Origin: Thermodesulfobacteriota bacterium
GTDB lineage: Bacteria > Desulfobacterota > Thermodesulfobacteria > Thermodesulfobacteriales > Thermodesulfatatoraceae
Direction of reading: 5' to 3'
NCBI GenBank assembly: GCA_013154385.1
Contig: JAADCO010000044.1
Span: 1 to 10,860 of the forward strand
Length of the DNA: 10,860 nt
The first letter of the stretch is position 1. Each line of letters begins with the position of its first letter. Shown here piece by piece: positions 5,457 to 10,860 of the stretch. Position numbers and translations under genes: made by a program. Below the pieces are notes generated by a model, which had not been told where the DNA came from, ran no database searches, and was given only the letters and a program-made list of their open reading frames with translations.

Positions 5457-8450
5457 ATGCGTCTCATCGCCCTGGTGATCGGCATCGTCATCCTTTTCAG
5501 TGGGAGCCCGCTGGCGGCCCAGAAGAAGAAGGAAACCTCCCTTCTCACCGTGCCGCGCGTGTGGACCACGGCGCGCGTGATCGCAAGCAAGCACATGGTC
5601 TCCGGCGAGACCAAGATCGAACTGCCCCCGCGCAAGGTGGTGTGGATCAACGTGAAGAACCTCACCATCAAGAAGGTCACCCTGGCCGGGCGGGTCCTCG
5701 AGCCGGAGATCGAAAACGGATACTTCCGCATCCTTTCGACCTCGGCCAGACAGGTGCTCAAGGTGAGCTTCTGGGCCAAGTTCTCCGGAAAGGGCCCCAA
5801 CCTCATCTCCCGCAAGGCCATCGTGCTCACGCAGAACTGGTTCCCGAGCGTCAAGGGGCTCGCCTACTACGACCTGCGCATCACCGTGCCCAAGAGGTTC
5901 AAGGCCATCGCCCCGGCGGACCGCATAGACGTAACGCGCAAGAAGACGGCCTTCTATCACTTCCGGTTTCCCTATCCCACCGAGGCCCCGCCCCTGGTGG
6001 CGGCCCCCTATCACTACTACGAAAGGAAGAGCGGAAAGGTCACCCTGGCCGTCTATCTCCTCAAACCGAACGAAAAGCTCGCCCGCACCTATCTGGATCG
6101 CGCGCGCCACTATCTGCGCCGCTACGAAAAGCTGATCGGCCCCTACCCCTATCGTCGCTTCGCCGTGGTGGAGAACATCCTCCCCACGGGCTACGCTTTC
6201 CCCACTTTCACCCTCATCGGCCAGGCCATCATCGGCCTGCCCTTCATCGCCGAGATCTCCCTGCGCCACGAAATCCTCCACAACTGGTTCGGAAACGGGG
6301 TCTACGTGGATTGGGAGCGCGGAAACTGGTGTGAGGCCCTGGTGACCTATCTCGCCGACCATCTGAGCGCCGAGGAAAAGGGCGAAGGGGCTGACTATCG
6401 CCACTTCCTCCTGGTGAACTACGAAAGCTACGTCTCCCCGGAAAACGACTTTCCCTTGAAGGACTTTCGGTTCCGCTCCGACCCCACGGCCCAGGCCATC
6501 GGCTACGGCAAGGGCGCCATGGTCTTCCACATGTTGCGCCAGCGGGTGGGCAAGGACCTCTTCTTCAAGGCCCTGCGGAACCTCTACGAGAAGTACCTCT
6601 TTCAGGCCATCTCCTGGCGGGAGATCGAAAACTGCTTCGAGGACGTGAGCCGCAGTTCCCTGGGAAGCTTCTTCAACCAGTGGATAAACCGCGCCGGGCT
6701 TCCCAGGCTCGTCTTCAACCGCGAGCGCCTCGTGCCCCTCAAGGGGGACCGCTACGTCGTGGGGCTCAGCATCCGGCAGGACGAGCCCTACTACGAGCTC
6801 ACCATCCCGCTCAAGGTGGTCTCGGAGAAGGAAACCAAGGAGATCCTGGTCTTCCTCTCCGGCCCGCGCACCCGCGTGGACGTCACCCTTTCCGGAAGGC
6901 CGCTCTACGCCCTTCTCGACCCGGACTACGACCTGGCCCGTCATCTGGCGGAACCGGAGTTCCCGCCGGTCATCGCGCGCGTGCTCGCCCCGCGCGGAGG
7001 GCGGATCATCCTCACCAAGAAGAGGGAGATCAGCATCTATCGGCCCCTGATCAGCTTCTTCGAAAAGCGCGGCTATCGCCTGGAGCTGAACGTGCTCTCC
7101 CCGGAGGAAAGCGCCCAGAACCTGATCTATCTGGGCGAGATCCCGAGCAAGCTCTCCCCCCTCTTCTCCTCTCTCCCCGCGGCGGACTTTTGCCTGGACG
7201 TGAGGGAAAACCCGGTCTATCCGCAGAACGTGGTGGCCGTGATCCAGGCCAAGGACCGAAAGAGCGTGGAGTCGGTGTTGCCCAAGCTACCCCATCTGGG
7301 GCGCTATCAGCGCATCTGCTATCGGAACAACAGCCTGGTCGAGAAGAAGAGGCCGGCCTATCAGCACGGCATCCGCGTCAACCTGGCCAACGAGATACGC
7401 GGGGTTTCCCTGCGGGATCTCTATCCGCTCGAGACCATCGCCCGCGCCATCTCCCTCCACCGCGTGATCTTCCTCGGGGAACAGCACGACCGCTACGAAG
7501 AGCACCTGGCCCAGCTCGCCATCATCAAGTGGCTCAACGAGCACGGCCACAAGATAGCCATCGGCATGGAGATGTTTCAGGCCTCCTTCCAGCCGGTGCT
7601 CGACGACTACATCTCCGGCCGCATAGACGAGATCGAGTTCCTGAAAAGGAGCGAGTACTTCAAGCGCTGGGGGTTCAACTGGCGGCTCTACAAGCCCATT
7701 CTCGACTACGCGCGAAAGCACCGCATCCCGGTGATCGCCCTGAACGTGCGCTCGGAGATCACGGACAAGGTGGCGAAGAAGGGACTTGAAGCCTTAAGCC
7801 CCGAAGAGAAGAGCACGCTTCCGGAGATAGACCGGGAAAACGCCGCCTATCGGGAGTTCCTGCGCCTGGTTTACGAGAGCCATCCCGAGAACCAGAAAGA
7901 GATCAAGGACTTCGAGACCTTCTATCAGGCGCAGCTCCTCTGGGACGAAACCATGGCCGAACGCATCGTCTCCTATCTCAACAAGCATCCCGACCGCCAG
8001 ATGGTGGTCATCGCCGGAAGGGCGCACGTGGCGTACGGCTACGGCATCCCCTCGCGCGTGGCGCGCAGGGGCATCGAGGACTACGTGATCGTCCTCCTTT
8101 CGCCGGGAGAGAGCCTCAGCCCGGCCATGGCCGACTACGTGCTCTTCCCCTCTCCGGAAAAGGCCCCGTTCACCGCGCGTCTGGGCGTCCTGATAGAGGA
8201 AACAGCCGAAGGGCTCCTCATCAAGAAGGTCCTCCCCGGCACGCCGGCGGAAAAGGCCGGCCTCAAGCCCGAGGACCTGATCCTCAAGGCGGACGGAAAA
8301 CCCGTCCACAGCGTGGCTGACCTCAAGCTCATCCTCTATCAGAAGGGCCCCAAGGACCGCGTGGAGCTCCTCATCAAGCGCGGCAAGAAGACGAAGAAGA
8401 TCAAGGTGGGCCCCTTCGAGGAGGCCAAGAAGCCCAAGGGGCACCACTAA
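5457..8450 (+). CDS. Exported M1-type metallopeptidase / ChaN-domain / PDZ fusion protein
   Basis: This 997-residue protein begins with a signal peptide (hydrophobic core 3-16, probable cleavage after LAA at 21; no lipobox), so it acts outside the cytoplasmic membrane. Residues about 25-500 are an M1 (gluzincin) peptidase. Zinc ligands are H271 and H275 in HEILHNWFGN, with E272 catalytic and E293 in NWCEALVTYLAD as third ligand. The gap to E293 is 17 residues rather than the classical 18, and the GAMEN motif is replaced by VVEN...GYAFPTFTL. Residues about 515-655 are an alpha/beta segment I do not recognise. Residues about 660-890 match the ChaN (Cofac_haem_bdg) family: GEQHD (674-678), IGMEMFQ (E705) and AGRAHVAYGYG (H857). 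Residues about 905-985 are a PDZ domain (LPGTPAEKAGLKPEDLILKADG), then a Lys-rich tail. The gene follows the tetrapyrrole amidase by 12 nt. The domains are clear; the substrate is unknown. Confidence 0.9.
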   Translation: MRLIALVIGIVILFSGSPLAAQKKKETSLLTVPRVWTTARVIASKHMVSGETKIELPPRKVVWINVKNLTIKKVTLAGRVLEPEIENGYFRILSTSARQVLKVSFWAKFSGKGPNLISRKAIVLTQNWFPSVKGLAYYDLRITVPKRFKAIAPADRIDVTRKKTAFYHFRFPYPTEAPPLVAAPYHYYERKSGKVTLAVYLLKPNEKLARTYLDRARHYLRRYEKLIGPYPYRRFAVVENILPTGYAFPTFTLIGQAIIGLPFIAEISLRHEILHNWFGNGVYVDWERGNWCEALVTYLADHLSAEEKGEGADYRHFLLVNYESYVSPENDFPLKDFRFRSDPTAQAIGYGKGAMVFHMLRQRVGKDLFFKALRNLYEKYLFQAISWREIENCFEDVSRSSLGSFFNQWINRAGLPRLVFNRERLVPLKGDRYVVGLSIRQDEPYYELTIPLKVVSEKETKEILVFLSGPRTRVDVTLSGRPLYALLDPDYDLARHLAEPEFPPVIARVLAPRGGRIILTKKREISIYRPLISFFEKRGYRLELNVLSPEESAQNLIYLGEIPSKLSPLFSSLPAADFCLDVRENPVYPQNVVAVIQAKDRKSVESVLPKLPHLGRYQRICYRNNSLVEKKRPAYQHGIRVNLANEIRGVSLRDLYPLETIARAISLHRVIFLGEQHDRYEEHLAQLAIIKWLNEHGHKIAIGMEMFQASFQPVLDDYISGRIDEIEFLKRSEYFKRWGFNWRLYKPILDYARKHRIPVIALNVRSEITDKVAKKGLEALSPEEKSTLPEIDRENAAYREFLRLVYESHPENQKEIKDFETFYQAQLLWDETMAERIVSYLNKHPDRQMVVIAGRAHVAYGYGIPSRVARRGIEDYVIVLLSPGESLSPAMADYVLFPSPEKAPFTARLGVLIEETAEGLLIKKVLPGTPAEKAGLKPEDLILKADGKPVHSVADLKLILYQKGPKDRVELLIKRGKKTKKIKVGPFEEAKKPKGHH

Positions 8451-8455
8451 ACCAC

Positions 8456-8482
8456 AGGCGGGCCCGGCTGAGAGGCCCGCCT
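8456..8482. terminator. Bidirectional hairpin between convergent genes
   Basis: A perfect 9-bp GC-rich stem (aggcgggcc at 8456-8464 with ggcccgcct at 8474-8482) and a 9-nt loop sit between the convergent stops at 8450 and 8490. The hairpin serves both strands, but neither side has a U-tract. Confidence 0.65.
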
Positions 8483-8489
8483 CAACCGC

Positions 8490-8867
8490 CTAGGAGCCAA
8501 AGATGGAGGCCGGGGCATAGGGGTGCGTGCCCTCGACCACCTCGACCCCGGCCTTCTCCTTGATGGCCGCGATGAGATCGTCCTTCCTCTTGCAGAACTT
8601 CATGATGCAGGTGCCCACGTGCACCACGTCCACCTTCTCGTTGAGCACCGAAAGCTGCATCTTCGCCAGCACGAGGCTGCAGATCACGCGGTTCTTGTTC
8701 CCCTCACAGCCGGCGCAGTCAACGATGCCCACGATCTCGGCCCCGGAGTCCTTGTAGCGGGCAAATTCCCCCTCCTTCCGGCTCAAAGCCACGAAACACT
8801 TGGAATCCGCCGGGCAGAGGTTTTGTTCGGAAATCATCTTGCACTTGACCAACAAGAGCTTCTTCAC
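8490..8867 (-). CDS. CGGC-type cysteine-rich (metal-binding) domain protein
   Basis: This 125-residue soluble protein has eight cysteines, at 9, 18, 24, 51, 54, 63, 87 and 92 counting from the GTG at 8867. The order of motifs (LVKCK near the start, CPADSKC, VDCAGCEGNKN, VGTCIMKFCKRK and GTHPYA near the end) matches the CGGC domain family, which is predicted to bind metal. Here the name motif reads CAGC, not CGGC. I choose the GTG at 8867 because GGAGG at 8876-8880 lies 8 nt before it. The in-frame GTG at 8876, three codons longer, overlaps that Shine-Dalgarno and would be poorly translated. No function is established. A role in metal or redox chemistry suits the cysteine set and the anaerobic host, as inference only. 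It is a single-gene unit with a hairpin after its stop. Confidence 0.8.
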   Translation of the reverse strand: MKKLLLVKCKMISEQNLCPADSKCFVALSRKEGEFARYKDSGAEIVGIVDCAGCEGNKNRVICSLVLAKMQLSVLNEKVDVVHVGTCIMKFCKRKDDLIAAIKEKAGVEVVEGTHPYAPASIFGS

Positions 8868-9055
8868 CGTTCCCACCTCCCGAAACTGTTATTGAGAAAT
8901 GATAGCCACAAACCACCGCCTTCCCCAAACGCCTTCTCCCGGCGAAAAGACGGCGTTTTGGCGGCTTTTCAGGAATTTCTGTCTCTTAAATTCCGCTAAC
9001 ACAGTTTTTGCGGCGGGCGTTGGGGAGGCCCCGCCGGAAGGCCGATAGAGATGAC
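8868..9055. other. Divergent non-coding spacer with inverted repeat and possible promoter
   Basis: This 188-bp spacer separates the CGGC-type gene (minus) from the FlhB-like gene (plus). On the minus strand TATCAT (8904-8899) is a good -10 about 30 nt before the GTG at 8867; the paired -35 at 18 nt (TTGGGG, 8928-8923) is weak. An imperfect inverted repeat, ccaaacgcc (8925-8933) and ggcgttttgg (8952-8961), overlaps that -35 and could be an operator. A second stem (cggcggg 9011-9017 with cccgccg 9030-9036) precedes the FlhB-like gene. I see no open reading frame or RNA gene here and no convincing rightward promoter. Confidence 0.4.
8876..8880 (-). promoter_or_regulatory. Shine-Dalgarno deciding the GTG start of the CGGC-type gene
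   Basis: GGAGG on the minus strand at 8880-8876 has 8 nt spacing to the GTG at 8867. The alternative GTG at 8876 begins at the last G of this motif, so it cannot use it. Confidence 0.65.
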
Positions 9056-9310
9056 ATGAAAAAGGCCGTGGCGCTGAAATACGAACCCGGAGAGGACGCC
9101 GCCCCGCGGGTGGTGGCCAAAGGGGAAGGGAAGCTGGCCGAAAGGATACTGGCCCTCGCCGAAGAGGCCGGGCTTCCCATCCGGGAGGACCGCGAGCTGG
9201 TCGAAGCCCTGATGAAACTGGAGATCGAGGCCCAGGTGCCGCCGGAGCTCTACGAAGCCGTGGCCGCGGTGCTCGCCTGGGCCTGGAAGCTCAACGGGAA
9301 GCTCCCCTAG
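9056..9310 (+). CDS. Stand-alone FlhB C-terminal-like protein (FlhX/YlqH type)
   Basis: This 84-residue protein matches the cytoplasmic C-terminal domain of FlhB/YscU, the export-gate switch of flagellar and type III secretion systems. It starts MKKAVALKYEPG, continues AAPRVVAKGEGKLAERI, and ends VPPELYEAVAAVLAWAWKLN. In FlhB the same region is NPTHYAVALKY, cut between N and P. Here the ORF begins just where that motif would be and lacks NPTH, so it resembles the already cleaved fragment. I chose the ATG at 9056; a TTG start at 9008 would add 16 unrelated basic residues. The Shine-Dalgarno is weak. No flagellar gene is in view. A role as FlhB substitute or modulator is known for such proteins in some bacteria and is only inferred here. 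Its stop overlaps the convergent SecDF stop. Confidence 0.85.
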   Translation: MKKAVALKYEPGEDAAPRVVAKGEGKLAERILALAEEAGLPIREDRELVEALMKLEIEAQVPPELYEAVAAVLAWAWKLNGKLP

Positions 9311-10860
9311 CCCCCGCCGATCTTGGGCGTCTCGCCCTTGTGCCACCAGTGGACGATGGGGCTCGCCACGAAGATCGAGCTGTAGGTGCCCACGATCACG
9401 CCCAAGGCCAGAGCCAGGGCGAAGTCTCGCAGCACCACCCCGCCGAAGAAGAGGATGGCCAGGATGACGAGGAGCGTGGTGAGGGTGGTGATGATGGTGC
9501 GGGCGAGCATCTCGTTCACGCTCTTGTTGATGATCTCGAGGAAGGTGAGCTTCCCGCGGTAGCGCTTGATGTTTTCCCGGATGCGGTCGAAGATGACCAC
9601 CGTGTCCGTAAGGGAGTAACCGGCAAGGGTGAGGAGCGCGGTGACGAAGAGGAGCGTGATCTCGCGGTTGAGCACGTAGAAGAGGCCGAGCACGGCCAGC
9701 ACGTCGTGGAAGGTAGCGGCCGCCGCCGCCACGCCGAAGCTCAGATTGAAGCGGAAGGCCAGATAGAGGATGATGCCCGCCAGCGAAATGACGATGGCGA
9801 TGATGGCCTTGCGCTTGAGCTCCTTGCTGATGGCCGAGCCGATCTCCTCCTTGCCCTCGAGCTTGAAGTTGTAGTCCGGAAACTTCTCCTTGAGCACCTT
9901 GCGCACCTTGGCCTCGAGGTCACCCACGGTCTCGGCCTTCTTGCGCAACTTGACGATGAGGAGGTTCTCTCCCTTCACGTCCTGGAGCTGGAAGCCCGTG
10001 ATCCCGGCCTCCTTGAGGGCCTTGCGGATCTCGTCCAGGCTGAAGGGTTTGTCCGCCCGATAGTAGGCCATGACCCCGCCGCCGAAGTCCACGCCGAGGT
10101 TGGCCTCTCCGCGGGAGATCTGGATGAAGGCGATGATGCCGAGGAGCACCAGGATGCCGGAGATGACCGCCGTGATCTTCCGCGCACCCATGAAGTCTAT
10201 GTTGGGCTTGCCCACGATGGAGAGGAAGTTGAGCTTCGGGGTCTTGCCCTTGGCGATGAGATAGTCGTAGACCACCCGCGTGCCGAAGATGGCGGTGAAG
10301 AGGTTGATGACGATACCGGCCGAAAGCGTCACGGCAAAGCCCTTGATGGGCCCGGTGCCGAAGAGGAAGAGGGCCAAGGCGGTGATGAGGGTGGTGATGT
10401 GGGCGTCAACGATGGTCCAGAACGCCCGCTCGTAACCGGCCACGATGGCCGCGCGCGGGGGACGCCCCAGGGAGAGCTCCTCCCTCATGCGCTCGAAGAT
10501 GAGGACGTTTGAGTCAACGCCCATGCCCATGGTGAGGATGATACCGGCGATACCCGGAAGCGTTAGCGTGGCGCGGAAGAGGGAGAGCACCGCAAGCAGC
10601 ATGAGGACGTTTAAGATGAGGGCCATGTCCGCCACGAGGCCGGAGAACCGGTAGTAGATGATCATGAAGACCATGACCGCCGCCGCGCCGATGAGACCGG
10701 ACATGAGGCCCTTCTTGATGGAGTCGCGGCCCAGGCTCGGCCCCACGGTGATGTTCTGGATGACCTTCACCGGAGCCGGAAGGGCACCGGCGCGCAGGAC
10801 GATGGCCAGATCCGCGGCCTCCTCGTAGGTGAAGGAGCCGGAGATCTGGGCGTGGCCGCC
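9307..10860 (-). CDS. SecD-SecF fusion protein (protein translocase accessory subunit), 5' end outside window
   Basis: The 517 visible residues run in one frame from the SecD C-terminal half into all of SecF. The fused protein uses proton-motive force to help SecYEG release exported proteins at the outer face of the cytoplasmic membrane. SecD signatures are GSFTYEEAADLAIVLRAGALPAP (first visible residues about 8-30), VGPSLGRDSI and GMGVDSNVLIFERMRE with the conserved membrane Asp116. The junction is near residues 210-220 (KTPKLNF to NIDFMGARK, the usual SecF N-terminus). SecF signatures are LGVDFGGG, GYSLTDTVVIFDRIREN (Asp419) and MLARTIITTLTT (Arg454), matching the proton-pathway residues I recall for the Thermus SecDF. 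About ten hydrophobic membrane segments are visible. Many bacteria encode secD and secF separately, so a single ORF is notable, though Bacillus and Thermus also fuse them. The N-terminal SecD part lies beyond the right edge. Confidence 0.95.
   Translation of the reverse strand, partial: GGHAQISGSFTYEEAADLAIVLRAGALPAPVKVIQNITVGPSLGRDSIKKGLMSGLIGAAAVMVFMIIYYRFSGLVADMALILNVLMLLAVLSLFRATLTLPGIAGIILTMGMGVDSNVLIFERMREELSLGRPPRAAIVAGYERAFWTIVDAHITTLITALALFLFGTGPIKGFAVTLSAGIVINLFTAIFGTRVVYDYLIAKGKTPKLNFLSIVGKPNIDFMGARKITAVISGILVLLGIIAFIQISRGEANLGVDFGGGVMAYYRADKPFSLDEIRKALKEAGITGFQLQDVKGENLLIVKLRKKAETVGDLEAKVRKVLKEKFPDYNFKLEGKEEIGSAISKELKRKAIIAIVISLAGIILYLAFRFNLSFGVAAAAATFHDVLAVLGLFYVLNREITLLFVTALLTLAGYSLTDTVVIFDRIRENIKRYRGKLTFLEIINKSVNEMLARTIITTLTTLLVILAILFFGGVVLRDFALALALGVIVGTYSSIFVASPIVHWWHKGETPKIGGG

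Noticed and set aside
5196..6944. Long minus-strand open frame (582 codons) opposite the amidase and peptidase genes
   Set aside because: Antisense shadow produced by GC-rich codon bias; it spans the boundary of two well-supported genes and shows no recognisable domain.
9011..9036. GC-rich stem-loop upstream of the FlhB-like gene, considered as a terminator
   Set aside because: No gene ends there on either strand (the neighbours diverge) and no T-run follows; kept only as a possible leader structure.
9008..9055. TTG start extending the FlhB-like protein by 16 residues
   Set aside because: The added residues are Arg-rich, do not restore NPTH, and the segment contains a GC-rich stem; the ATG at 9056 aligns with the family.
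9340..10512. Plus-strand open frame (390 codons) opposite SecDF
   Set aside because: Composition is mostly E, D, G, H and V repeats, typical of the antisense of membrane protein genes. No motif seen.
1..10860. Search for tRNA, rRNA, CRISPR, insertion sequence ends and integrase genes
   Set aside because: No repeat array, cloverleaf-like segment, transposase motif or long terminal repeat was seen on reading both strands; almost all DNA is covered by confident genes.

Overview
The window looks like chromosomal DNA of a strictly anaerobic, probably thermophilic sulfur-metabolising bacterium. Thermodesulfobacteriota or a neighbouring sulfate-reducer lineage is my best guess. This is inference from three things: the gene families (desulfoferrodoxin, flavodiiron protein, C-x4-C rubredoxin, a DVU0298-like HEAT protein), GC-rich DNA, and proteins rich in Lys, Arg and Glu. 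No ribosomal or taxonomic marker is present to prove it.

Region 1 (1-1757, minus strand) holds a KamA-family radical SAM protein that runs off the left edge, preceded by a HEAT-repeat protein. Region 2 (1750-4044) is an oxygen and superoxide defence locus built around a divergent promoter at about 3400-3490. Leftwards it reads desulfoferrodoxin (superoxide reductase), flavodiiron oxygen reductase, then the HEAT protein, which overlaps the flavodiiron gene by 8 nt. Rightwards it reads a rubredoxin with unusual cysteine spacing and a small protein ending in a desulforedoxin-like Cys4 module. The rubredoxin is the expected electron donor to both enzymes encoded on the other side of the promoter.

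Region 3 (4116-8450, plus strand) is a two-gene unit. A cobyrinate a,c-diamide synthase family tetrapyrrole amidase (CbiA, or the siroheme amidase DsrN) is followed after 12 nt by a 997-residue exported protein. That protein fuses an M1-type zinc metallopeptidase domain, an unrecognised alpha/beta segment, a ChaN-type (haem/iron-associated) domain and a C-terminal PDZ domain. This fusion is the most unusual object in the window.

Region 4 (8456-10860) holds a CGGC-type cysteine-rich protein (minus), a stand-alone homologue of the autocleaved FlhB C-terminal fragment (plus), and the C-terminal part of a single-ORF SecD-SecF fusion (minus) that runs off the right edge. The FlhB-like and SecDF genes are convergent and their stop codons overlap in one CTAG.

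Coding density is very high. The longest spacers are the divergent promoter regions at 3367-3526 and 8868-9055. No tRNA, rRNA, CRISPR array, insertion sequence or integrase was seen. Two intergenic GC-rich hairpins (4050-4069, 8456-8482) sit where terminators are expected but lack U-tracts.
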